A stretch of 64,000 nt of DNA from Chitinophagaceae bacterium BSSC1 (GTDB taxonomy: Bacteria; Bacteroidota; Bacteroidia; Chitinophagales; Chitinophagaceae): the NCBI GenBank assembly GCA_002256435.1, contig NKJC01000001.1, positions 806,001 to 870,000 of the forward strand, given 5' to 3'. Below the pieces are notes generated by a model. That model saw nothing but the letters and a program-made list of their open reading frames with translations. It was not told the DNA's origin and ran no database searches. The number at the start of each line of letters is the position of its first letter. Positions within the stretch are counted from its first letter, which is position 1. A program made the translations under genes and the position numbers. This document shows positions 41,825-50,034 of the stretch, one piece after another.

Positions 41825-44221
41825 TTAACCTCTTCCTACCCTACCTCTTCCGCCAGCAGGAGCTGGTCTACTTTGTGGCATTGGCCTATTTTGAGGTGTA
41901 GGTCTTGCCTGCGGTGTAGGTCTGGTTTGAGGCATGCTTGGTCTTGTCGAAGGTCTATTATTAGACGGATTAGACGGGCGTTGCATTTGCTCTCGGGTAT
42001 TGGCCCTATCGCGGCTGCGATCATCCCTACTAATATCATTGGGTAAGCGACTATTGTCTGCGGGTTTCCACTGATTGTTATCGCGTTGGTTCCAATTGCC
42101 CTTATTGTCTTTCTGGAATATATTCCCTTCCTTATCAGAGAAAATATTGTTTTGTCCTCCTGTAGCAGGTCTTGCATCTGGGCGGTCAAAACCTGATGGA
42201 CGGCCATTATTGCTATTGCCATTGGGCAAACGATTGTTACCGTTATTGCCAAAATTATTGCCGTTTCCATTGTTGTTTGGTCTACCATTATTGGAAGGCC
42301 TGCTATTGTTCAAACTTCCAGGTCTGCGATCCACATTATTGGTGCTAATCACATCCTTCCTATTTTTATACAGGTTGTTGTGGCTATTGTTGATATTGTT
42401 GTTGTTGCCAATATTGATGCTATTGTTGGGTCTGTTGATATTGATATTGGGATTATTGATCACAACATTGTTACCACCGGGTCTATATCCAGGACGTCCG
42501 TAACCACCGCCATAATAACCACCATGATAACCCCATCCACCATATGGAGGACGATACATTGGGGGTCCAAACCAACCACCGCCATAACCGTAACCATAGC
42601 CACCTGTGCTATAGCCAAAATGGAACCAGCCCACGTTAAAGCTCATACCAAAACTCATGCTCCATCCAGAATAAGGATTGTAGTGCATACCAAAGCCATA
42701 GGTAACTGGTCTAGGATAATAAATGCTACCATACCAAGGGCGGTAATACCATCCTGTTCCCCAAACTACAGTAGGTCCATAAATATAACCTCCCATATAA
42801 CCAGGTGTGTAACCTGTATATACATATTGTGGGGTGCTTTCATAAACGTAGACATACTTGGTATTGTAAGCAGAACTACTTGGTGGAATCTTCTCTACAT
42901 CACTTGGTCTTTCTGTACTTACTTCCCATGGACCAGTGGCTTGTTTGCTCTGGAACCATACCCCGTTCTCTACTGCAAAATATTTATTGCCTGCTTTGAT
43001 CACAGTGATATTACTATTGTCCGCAACGTATAATGTGGTATTATCAATTGGTGAGAATTTTGGATCACCATCATAAGTAACCGTACACTTAGCAGTGGCC
43101 CTATCAATCTTAGCAGTTTGTGGAATCACCGCATCGGCCTTGGCCTCTTCTGCAGCATCTGTGCCTGCTACGCTTGCTAATACGCCATCTTTCTCGGAGC
43201 CAGCAGGGATTTTGGCAAAATCAGCAGGTAACTGATCCGCTGCCACAAAATCCCAAGGGCCGTTCATAGAGCTACTGCTATACCAACGACCTGCAATCAA
43301 GATATAATTCTTTTGAGAATTGATGTCTTTAAAAATCTCATCCAAAGTATTGTCTGCATAGAGCAAACTGGTACCAGAAATATTTTTAAAAGAAGCCTCT
43401 CCTTCTGTTTGAATTAATTCAGCAGGTACAGTAGAAATGACAATCTCGGTTGGAGTAGTTTGTTTTTCTACGGGCTCTTTATCCTTGGCAGCTGCCGCTT
43501 CTTGTTCTTTAATTTTTTTGTCTAGCTCCTTCAATTTGGAAGGCAGGTTTTTTACATTGCTATAACCACCGGTTGCATTGCTGGAAACATACCAGTTACC
43601 ACCACCATAGAGATAAAACTTTTTGTCTTCAGGATAACGTATGATCAAGGAAGGCGTATTGATTACGCGCTCCATACCCAGGTTTTTGTCTTGTTGAATC
43701 TTGGGCTCTCCATCAATAGTAACCAGGGTAGATGCTTTGGTAGTATAGATGATTTTGGGTGCATCATTTTTCAAATTAGGATTGTTAACCGTCTGCTCTT
43801 GCTTAATGCTGGCTTTTAACCTATCCAATGACATAACAAGATCCCATTTGGGCACTTCTTTTTCAATTGCAGCAGCCAAGGCTTCAATTTGTTTACTATC
43901 ATCTATGCCCGGGAATTTTGACTGCGTAATAGTTAGACTTTCTAAAGTAGCCGTGCCATTACCCTTGTCTGTGTTTAAAACGGCATCCATCCAGATGGCG
44001 CCAAATATGGGTTCTTCCCCCGCTTTCTTTCTAATAGATACGGCTGCCCTACCAGATAGTTTAATACCATCCAGTTTTTCAGGTTGGGGTTGGTAAATAG
44101 TAATTTTACCACCAGACCCATAGGGGATTTCTTTTGGCCAATCTGACTGTGCCATGGCAGCCAAACCCATGCCCATCAAGAGCAATAAGTACAGGGATGC
44201 TTTTTTCAATTGATTCATCAT
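41825..44221 (-). CDS. Large secreted protein with aromatic repeats and an Asn/Gly-rich tail
   Basis: The 798-residue product has a signal peptide ending AAMAQ. Three related Trp/Gly motifs occur: GGNWYVSSNATGGYS, AGRWYSSSSMNGPWDFV and ENGVWFQSKQATGPWEV. They resemble repeats annotated as carbohydrate-binding family V/XII in other bacteria. Residues about 460-600 are Tyr/Gly/Pro-rich (GYTPGYMGGYIYGP, YRPPYGGWGYHGGYYGG). The rest is an Asn/Pro/Arg low-complexity tail (NNVVINNPNININ, RPGGNN). It is probably exported, cell-surface or matrix-associated. The low-complexity DNA hosts several spurious ORFs on the other strand. Function unknown. Confidence 0.7.
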   Translation of the reverse strand: MMNQLKKASLYLLLLMGMGLAAMAQSDWPKEIPYGSGGKITIYQPQPEKLDGIKLSGRAAVSIRKKAGEEPIFGAIWMDAVLNTDKGNGTATLESLTITQSKFPGIDDSKQIEALAAAIEKEVPKWDLVMSLDRLKASIKQEQTVNNPNLKNDAPKIIYTTKASTLVTIDGEPKIQQDKNLGMERVINTPSLIIRYPEDKKFYLYGGGNWYVSSNATGGYSNVKNLPSKLKELDKKIKEQEAAAAKDKEPVEKQTTPTEIVISTVPAELIQTEGEASFKNISGTSLLYADNTLDEIFKDINSQKNYILIAGRWYSSSSMNGPWDFVAADQLPADFAKIPAGSEKDGVLASVAGTDAAEEAKADAVIPQTAKIDRATAKCTVTYDGDPKFSPIDNTTLYVADNSNITVIKAGNKYFAVENGVWFQSKQATGPWEVSTERPSDVEKIPPSSSAYNTKYVYVYESTPQYVYTGYTPGYMGGYIYGPTVVWGTGWYYRPWYGSIYYPRPVTYGFGMHYNPYSGWSMSFGMSFNVGWFHFGYSTGGYGYGYGGGWFGPPMYRPPYGGWGYHGGYYGGGYGRPGYRPGGNNVVINNPNININRPNNSINIGNNNNINNSHNNLYKNRKDVISTNNVDRRPGSLNNSRPSNNGRPNNNGNGNNFGNNGNNRLPNGNSNNGRPSGFDRPDARPATGGQNNIFSDKEGNIFQKDNKGNWNQRDNNQWKPADNSRLPNDISRDDRSRDRANTREQMQRPSNPSNNRPSTRPSMPQTRPTPQARPTPQNRPMPQSRPAPAGGRGRVGRG

Positions 44222-44326
44222 AGTTAATTTATCGTGTACAAGTTACTTGAAATCCAAAATCCATGCCAATGGACAGGAAATCTTCTTTTTTTAAGACTAT
44301 TCAACCTAATCTCTGTTTAAAACAGC

Positions 44327-44842
44327 TTATTTTTTAACAGAAAATGAGCTAAGCGCTGCTGTGTATTCGTGTGCCCTTTTCTCGGCAAAATAGTCAGCCC
44401 CTAACATTAATATGGCTTGAATAAAGAGTGCAAATCCAAAACCCTTCCAGAATTCTTGAATGGCATTTTCTCTAAAATAGACATAGAGTCCCATTCCTAC
44501 CAAGGCCAAGGCTATTTCAACCCAGCGGTAAATGACAAAATTTTTGTTCACCACTTCCATTCTTGGAAGTTCTACTTTGGTTAGCTGTTCTGGATTCATG
44601 TCTAAACTATAGACAATGTCAATCCTTTGTTCATCGCTCCGCGAATACACCGTATAACCCACTATGATTTGTAACAGCGCAATGGCTAAGAAAGGAATGG
44701 ATGCACCTTTCCAAAATGCTGTTTTAAAATAAAGCCAACCAAGAACAGCCAGAATAACAGCAATGATACCAATACTGATAAATAACAAACTCTCCTGCTT
44801 CTCTGCTAGAAAATATTTTTCAATGAGTGTCTTGGTTAACAT
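44327..44842 (-). CDS. Uncharacterised four-helix membrane protein
   Basis: The 171-residue product has four predicted membrane helices (SIGIIAVILAVLGWLYF; IPFLAIALLQIIVGYTVY; IALALVGMGLYVYF; FGFALFIQAILMLG) and a polar loop after helix 2 with SRSDEQRIDIVYSLDMNP. It overlaps no gene and ends two bases before GPx. I recognise no family. It is probably cotranscribed with GPx and the aldehyde dehydrogenase, which precede it on the minus strand. Confidence 0.6.
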   Translation of the reverse strand: MLTKTLIEKYFLAEKQESLLFISIGIIAVILAVLGWLYFKTAFWKGASIPFLAIALLQIIVGYTVYSRSDEQRIDIVYSLDMNPEQLTKVELPRMEVVNKNFVIYRWVEIALALVGMGLYVYFRENAIQEFWKGFGFALFIQAILMLGADYFAEKRAHEYTAALSSFSVKK

Positions 44843-44844
44843 GA

Positions 44845-45498
44845 TTATTGAATTTGGTCTGTTAATGCAGCATCCAATGGTGATACGGTTTGGGCAAAAA
44901 AATGGGTGAGCACACCCGTTTCATTCACAAGGTACTTACTAAAATTCCAAACAGGCTGTTGGTTGCACCAACCATTTTGTTCAGCGTGTGAGAGCCATGC
45001 AAACAAAGGATTCTGACCAGAACCTTTGATCACAGAAGATTTCTTTGCCAATAGAAAACTCACACCATAATTAATTTTGCAAAATTCTGCAATAGCGGCA
45101 TCGTCTTTTTTCTCCTGGTCTTTAAAGTCATTGGCGGGAAAACCAATTACTACAAGTTTGCTGCCATACTGTTTGTGTAATTGTTCCAATGCTTCATATT
45201 GACCAGTATAGCCACAGTCACTAGCCGTATTGACAAAGAGCATTTTCTTTCCTTTAAACTGATCCATTCTAATTTTAGTACCATTGTTCAATTCCAATTC
45301 TAAGTCATAGATGCTTTGCGCAGGCAATTTGTTAGAAGTGTTTTTTTGAATGGCTTTGGCCGATCCAAATAATTTGCCCGGCAGCATGATTAAGGGATAA
45401 ATGGCTTTTAAAATAGATTGTCTATACGTCATATTTTGTTGTTTAACTAAGAGCAGTGCTGCTACCAACACTACTATTAGCAGGATGAGTTTTTTCAT
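44845..45498 (-). CDS. Membrane-anchored glutathione peroxidase-family protein
   Basis: The 217-residue product has an N-terminal membrane segment (KKLILLIVVLVAALLLV) and a GPx thioredoxin-fold domain. The peroxidatic Cys is in FVNTASDCGYTGQYEAL (about residue 95). The tetrad Gln position reads FPANDF, and the Trp/Asn pair is in WNFSKYLV. The Gln seen in most GPx (FPCNQF) is Asp here, a variant known in some bacterial GPx. These proteins reduce lipid or hydrogen peroxides with thioredoxin or glutathione. The start lies one base after the ALDH stop, so the two share a message. Confidence 0.85.
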   Translation of the reverse strand: MKKLILLIVVLVAALLLVKQQNMTYRQSILKAIYPLIMLPGKLFGSAKAIQKNTSNKLPAQSIYDLELELNNGTKIRMDQFKGKKMLFVNTASDCGYTGQYEALEQLHKQYGSKLVVIGFPANDFKDQEKKDDAAIAEFCKINYGVSFLLAKKSSVIKGSGQNPLFAWLSHAEQNGWCNQQPVWNFSKYLVNETGVLTHFFAQTVSPLDAALTDQIQ

Positions 45499-45499
45499 A

Positions 45500-46867
45500 C
45501 TATCGGATAATCCATTTGAACAATTTCAACTTACCTTTTAAAGGAGGATACTTCATGGCAGGATCAAACCAAGTAGGCGTTTTCATCACTGCTTTTTGAT
45601 GACTAAAAGTATCAACAGAAAACTTGCCATGATAAGCACCTGTACCACTAAAACCCCTTCCACCAAAGGGCAGGTTGTGATTGGTTAAGTGCCAGCTGGC
45701 ATTGTTTACACAAGCCCCGCCACAGGGAACAGCTTTTAACCAATCTTTTTCTACAGACCCCGAAGCAGTAAACACATAAAAGGCCAAAGGGTTGGGATGA
45801 CGCTGAATAATCTGCAAAGCTTGCTCTTTAGTTTCAAAAGCAAAAATGGGCAAGATGGGACCAAAAATTTCATCGCGCATGATGCTGGCATCTAATGATA
45901 CCTCTTCTAATAATGTGGGTTCAATAAAAAGTATTTTTCTATTCACCCTACCCCCATACAAGATTTTTCCTTGGCTCAGATAAGCACTTACCCTATCAAA
46001 CTGTTTTTCATTGATAATCTTACCATAGTTCTCACTCTCTTCAGGCAAAGCCCCAAAATATTGCTCAATTCTTTTGCGCATAGCTTTCACCAAAGCGTCT
46101 TTTTTACTGGCATGCACCAATACATAATCAGGTGCTACACACATTTGACCAGCGTTTGAAAACTTGGTCATGACTATGCGCTTGGCTGTAATTTCAATAT
46201 CGGCATCGGCTTCTACCACACAGGGGCTCTTGCCACCCAACTCTAAAGTAACAGGCACCAAATTTTCAGCCGCCATTTTATAAATCAGTCTCCCTACAGC
46301 GGTACTCCCTGTATAAAACACATGGTCAAATACAAAGGACTGCATCATAGCAGGAATTACAGAAGCACCGTCTCCAGGAACAAGTACAATATATTCTGGC
46401 GCAAAACAGGATGCAATAATTTCTTTCATCACTTGCTCTGTGGCGCTTGCAAATTCACTGGGTTTCAACACCACGCAATTGCCTGCGGCGATGGCTCCTA
46501 TTAAAGGGGTAAACAATAATTGAAAAGGATAATTCCAAGGACCAATAATCAAAACCACACCCAGTGGTTCTTTTTCAATTCTACTACTTGAAGGTAGGTT
46601 CAACAAATTGGTAGGCACTGGTGTGGGTTCTAACCATGCTTCTAAATGCTTGATAGTAGCATTTAATTCAGAAATTACGAAACCGTTTTCGGTGACCCAA
46701 CATTCTTCTTTCCCCTTTTTCAAATCTTGGTATAAAGCAGCAAAGAGCGCTGCTTCGTGCGCTATAATAGCATCGCGCAAGCGCAATAACTGTGCTTTTC
46801 TAAAAGACAGGGACTGGGTGGCACCCGATTGAAAATAACTACGCATGCTGGCAAGCATCTCTTCCAT
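45500..46867 (-). CDS. NAD(P)-dependent aldehyde dehydrogenase
   Basis: The 455-residue product is a classical ALDH-fold enzyme: IGPWNYPFQLLFTPLIGAIAAGNCVVLKPSE, FYTGSTAVGRLIYK, TLELGGKSPCVVE (general base Glu) and FSNAGQMCVAPDYVL (catalytic Cys). The C-terminal NHNLPFGGRGFSGTGAYHG is typical of short-length ALDH3-type enzymes, which lack an N-terminal extension. It oxidises aldehydes, and the GPx next to it suggests a joint role against lipid peroxidation products, an inference. Divergent from the Gfo/Idh gene. Confidence 0.9.
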   Translation of the reverse strand: MEEMLASMRSYFQSGATQSLSFRKAQLLRLRDAIIAHEAALFAALYQDLKKGKEECWVTENGFVISELNATIKHLEAWLEPTPVPTNLLNLPSSSRIEKEPLGVVLIIGPWNYPFQLLFTPLIGAIAAGNCVVLKPSEFASATEQVMKEIIASCFAPEYIVLVPGDGASVIPAMMQSFVFDHVFYTGSTAVGRLIYKMAAENLVPVTLELGGKSPCVVEADADIEITAKRIVMTKFSNAGQMCVAPDYVLVHASKKDALVKAMRKRIEQYFGALPEESENYGKIINEKQFDRVSAYLSQGKILYGGRVNRKILFIEPTLLEEVSLDASIMRDEIFGPILPIFAFETKEQALQIIQRHPNPLAFYVFTASGSVEKDWLKAVPCGGACVNNASWHLTNHNLPFGGRGFSGTGAYHGKFSVDTFSHQKAVMKTPTWFDPAMKYPPLKGKLKLFKWIIR

Positions 46868-46972
46868 ATTGCAGATTTAACTTGGGTAAGTTATAATTCT
46901 TCTTGCAATCTCTTGCAAAATCAATAAATTCATAGCCTAAATTACAAGTACAACCATACCAACGATTCTTCC

Positions 46973-48427
46973 ATGAAAAAAAACGAACCAACCAACAATT
47001 CTCGTCGCGGGTTTATCCGCAACGGAGCACTGGCTTTAGCCGGTTTTACCATTGTTCCGCGTCACGTGCTGGGCAGGGGCTTTACCGCACCAAGTGATAA
47101 ACTACAAGTGGCCGGTATTGGCGCTGGTGGCAAGGGCGAAAGTGATCTTTGGAATTTTTTCCAGAGTGGCAAAGCCGATATTGCTTTTCTCTGCGATGTA
47201 GATGAGCGCCAAACTGCTAAGAGCCGTGCGCGTTATCCCAAAGCAAAAATCTACAAGGATTTTCGTGAGATGCTTGATAAAGAACATAAGTTGATTGATG
47301 CTTGTTCTGTATCTACTCCAGATCACCAACACGCAGTAGCAGCTATGGCAGCCATGCAATTGAAAAAGCATGTCTATGTTCAAAAACCATTGACACATGA
47401 TATCTATGAAGCGCGCATGGTTACCAAAGCGGCTCATGATCATAAAGTGGTTACACAAATGGGAAACCAAGGTTCATCAGGAGACGGTGTTCGTCAATTG
47501 ATGGAATGGTATAATGCTGGTATTATTGGTGACGTACATACTATTTATTGTTATACAGACCGTCCGGTTTGGCCACAGGGTATTGCTTGGGCCAAAGAAA
47601 AATCTGCCATTCCAAAAGAATTGGATTGGGATCTTTGGCAAGGAACTGCTCCAGCAAAAGATTATGTAGAAGGTTTATTGCCATTTAACTGGCGCGGCTG
47701 GTGGGACTACGGTACCGGTGCCCTTGGCGATATGGCTTGTCATATTATGGCACCTGCTTTTGCTGTATTAGGTTTGGGTTATCCAGACGCAGCAGAATGT
47801 AGTGTTGCAACTAGGTATGTAGCTAACTGGACCAAGGCAGCTTATCCAGAAAGCGGACCCATCTCTTCTCATATTATCCTTACTTTCAAAGGAAAGAATG
47901 GCAAACCAGATTTAAAACTCCATTGGATGGATGGTGGCATTCAGCCAGAGCGTCCAGAAGAACTAGGACCAAACGAACAAATGGGTGATGGTGGTAACGG
48001 TGCCATCTTTATTGGCACCAAGGGCAAGATGATGTGTGGTACTTATGGTATTAAACCACAATTGTTGCCTACCGAAAGAACCAAGACCATTGTTGTTCCA
48101 CAAACCATTGCTCGTGTGCCTAAAGGCGATGCAGGACACTATGCTGCTTGGGTAGAAGCTGCCATTGCAGGATATGGTTCTGATAAAGCCAAGAACCTAA
48201 GTTCTCATTTTGATATTGCAGGTCCTTTAACCGAAAGTATCTTGATGGGTAACCTAGCCATTCGTAGCTATGACCTAGAAAAGAAAAATGCCACTGGTGG
48301 TATGGATCATCCAGGACGTTTTATCAAATTGCTTTGGGATGGACCAAACATGAAGATTACCAATTTTGACGAAGCCAACCAGTTTGTCAAGCGTACTTAT
48401 CGCGATGGCTGGTCTCTAGGTATTTAG
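46973..48427 (+). CDS. Tat-exported Gfo/Idh/MocA-family oxidoreductase
   Basis: The 484-residue product starts with a twin-arginine signal (NSRRGFIRNGALALAGF). It has the NAD-binding segment VAGIGAGGKGESDL, the SVSTPDHQHAVAAMAAMQLKKHVYVQKPLTHDIYEA active-site stretch (with the conserved EKP-like QKP), and a C-terminal dimer domain. Tat export is consistent with a folded cofactor protein in the periplasm. In the proposed oxidative glycoside pathway such proteins act on 3-keto sugars or their reduced forms. It lies on the plus strand outside the divergent operons but faces them, ended by the terminator at 48448. Confidence 0.85.
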   Translation: MKKNEPTNNSRRGFIRNGALALAGFTIVPRHVLGRGFTAPSDKLQVAGIGAGGKGESDLWNFFQSGKADIAFLCDVDERQTAKSRARYPKAKIYKDFREMLDKEHKLIDACSVSTPDHQHAVAAMAAMQLKKHVYVQKPLTHDIYEARMVTKAAHDHKVVTQMGNQGSSGDGVRQLMEWYNAGIIGDVHTIYCYTDRPVWPQGIAWAKEKSAIPKELDWDLWQGTAPAKDYVEGLLPFNWRGWWDYGTGALGDMACHIMAPAFAVLGLGYPDAAECSVATRYVANWTKAAYPESGPISSHIILTFKGKNGKPDLKLHWMDGGIQPERPEELGPNEQMGDGGNGAIFIGTKGKMMCGTYGIKPQLLPTERTKTIVVPQTIARVPKGDAGHYAAWVEAAIAGYGSDKAKNLSSHFDIAGPLTESILMGNLAIRSYDLEKKNATGGMDHPGRFIKLLWDGPNMKITNFDEANQFVKRTYRDGWSLGI

Positions 48428-48447
48428 TCTTAGATATTGCATAAAAG

Positions 48448-48479
48448 AAAGGGACCCCAAAATAAATTGGGGTCCCTTT
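48448..48479. terminator. Bidirectional terminator
   Basis: A perfect 13-bp stem (AAAGGGACCCCAA) around AATAAA, with T-runs at the flank. It separates two converging genes. Confidence 0.88.
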
Positions 48480-48501
48480 TTATTGCTGTTTGTAGTAAGT
48501 A

Positions 48502-49371
48502 CTAATAACTAAATCCTTGTAAGTAAGCAGAATCCAATTCGGCACTTTCAATGGGGTTTGATCCAGTGAATGCTTCTTGTTCAACCACATAATATTTTAA
48601 ACCAGCATCGGTTCCAGCTTTAATGATGCTTTTAAAATCAATGGTTCCCTTACCCAAGTGGCAAGACTCGTGACCAGCTTTGGTCTTGGTCAAATCCTTG
48701 ATATGACAGAGACGGAAACGGTTAGGATATTTTTTGAAATAAGTCAATGGGTCAATGCCTGCGGCAACTACCCAATAGATATCCATTTCAAAATCAACCG
48801 TGTCTTTGTTGGTATTATCCATCATCACGTCCTGAGGAACTTGTCCGTTCATAGGAACAAAGGAATAGTCGTGATTGTGATAAGCAAAACGAATGCCGTT
48901 CTTTTTACAGATCTCACCATTCTTATTAAACTCGTCTGCAAATTTTTTGTAGTCGTCAATAGACTTTTGTGGTCCCTTGTAAGGACAGATCAAATACTTC
49001 ATACCAATGGCAGCAGCTTCTGCAGCTTTTTTCTCAAAATTGGTATTGGTATCACAGTGTGCTGAAACAATTTTCATTCCCAACTCGTCCATATACTTTT
49101 TGAAATCCTTGTGGTCCATGCCCCAGAAAATTCCTTTGGATCCTTCAAAGCTTTCAATTTGTTTGTACCCAAAAGAAGCCAGTTTTTTCAAAGTACCCTT
49201 GGCGTCTTTTGTCATGTCTTCTTTTACTGTCCAAAGTTGAATGCCAAATGCAGGCAATTTCTTGGCGCCGAATCCTTCAAAAAGGGATGCTGATTTTCCA
49301 GCAAATGGCAAGGATAAACCTGCAGCAGCAAATGCGCTCATACGCAGGAAATCTCTTCTGTTGTTATTCAT
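48502..49371 (-). CDS. Tat-exported sugar phosphate isomerase/epimerase-like TIM barrel
   Basis: The 289-residue product has a twin-arginine signal (NNNRRDFLRMSAFAAAGLSL) and an AP-endonuclease-2-type TIM barrel. Metal-binding residues are in SAHCDTN, YHNHDYSF, FEMDIYWVVAAGID and LCHIKD, with Glu in VVEQEAF near the end. This family includes xylose-isomerase-like epimerases and 3-keto-sugar-processing enzymes. The Tat signal puts it in the periplasm with other pathway parts. It is the last gene of the minus-strand operon and is separated from the small subunit by a 71-base gap with a hairpin. Confidence 0.85.
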   Translation of the reverse strand: MNNNRRDFLRMSAFAAAGLSLPFAGKSASLFEGFGAKKLPAFGIQLWTVKEDMTKDAKGTLKKLASFGYKQIESFEGSKGIFWGMDHKDFKKYMDELGMKIVSAHCDTNTNFEKKAAEAAAIGMKYLICPYKGPQKSIDDYKKFADEFNKNGEICKKNGIRFAYHNHDYSFVPMNGQVPQDVMMDNTNKDTVDFEMDIYWVVAAGIDPLTYFKKYPNRFRLCHIKDLTKTKAGHESCHLGKGTIDFKSIIKAGTDAGLKYYVVEQEAFTGSNPIESAELDSAYLQGFSY

Positions 49372-49394
49372 ACAATCGTTTTTAAAAATGAATA

Positions 49395-49423
49395 ATCCCG
49401 GAATGAAATATTCATCCCGGGAT
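49395..49423 (-). terminator. Intra-operon hairpin
   Basis: ATCCCGG pairs with CCGGGAT, and ATGAA with TTCAT, separated by one mismatch, around a 3-base loop. T-rich sequence follows on the minus strand. It lies in the 71-base gap inside the operon, so it may attenuate the last gene or stabilise the upstream message. Confidence 0.5.
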
Positions 49424-49442
49424 AAGAATCAAATGAGAACTA

Positions 49443-50012
49443 CTAGGTAGCCCAGGCCTTGTCTCCTTTTTTATAAGGAATGCAGCCTTCGTATTTTCCT
49501 GGAACCGCCACATAGCGCAATGCTTTGGTAGCACCTACTTCAGAAGTGAAGAAACCCAATAGAGTTAGTTCTTTCATCATCTTGAAATAGTGGTTAGGGT
49601 CTGTGTCTTTTTTGGCTTTTTGGTATTCCTTGGTTTCTTTATCCAAGTCTACCAATAAGTCATGTCTTTGTTCTGGTGTGCTTTCTAGGAAAGACTTACC
49701 AGATTTTTTCTTAGCAGCTTCGTCAAGCTTTTTAAATCCTTCTAAGAAAATGGTTTGGTCTTTTTCTTCATAGCAGTCTTTTACATAGACGCTCATGAAT
49801 TCGCCCACTTTGGCTTCTTTGGCACCGGGTGTGGCGGTGGCAGGTAGGATGGTTTCACCAACTTCATTGAGGAAGGCAATATCGTCCTTGCTTAAATTGA
49901 AACCAGCTGCACCCTTGTCTGAAGTTTTGCAACCAGACAAGAAAGCTTCTGCTCCAATCAAAGTTCCGCCCAACAGTAATGCAACACTGGAAATGGCTTC
50001 TCTTCTGTTCAT
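49443..50012 (-). CDS. Gluconate 2-dehydrogenase subunit 3-like small subunit
   Basis: The 189-residue protein belongs to the gluconate_2-dh3 family. It has TILPATATPGAKEAKVGEFM in the middle and, near the end, TLLGFFTSEVGATKALRYVAVPGKYEGCIPY. The N-terminus carries a twin-arginine pair (MNRREAISS) and a lipobox-like LSGC, suggesting a Tat lipoprotein. In characterised systems this subunit is the export partner of the flavin GMC subunit, which often has no signal of its own. The GMC gene lies 22 bases upstream on the same strand, supporting the complex. Confidence 0.88.
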   Translation of the reverse strand: MNRREAISSVALLLGGTLIGAEAFLSGCKTSDKGAAGFNLSKDDIAFLNEVGETILPATATPGAKEAKVGEFMSVYVKDCYEEKDQTIFLEGFKKLDEAAKKKSGKSFLESTPEQRHDLLVDLDKETKEYQKAKKDTDPNHYFKMMKELTLLGFFTSEVGATKALRYVAVPGKYEGCIPYKKGDKAWAT

Positions 50013-50034
50013 TATCTTTTGTTTAAGTGTTTGA

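Noticed and set aside
42075..43033. Long plus-strand ORFs opposite the large repetitive protein
   Set aside because: They are antisense to low-complexity Asn/Gly/Tyr coding sequence and have skewed composition with no domain. They look like shadows.
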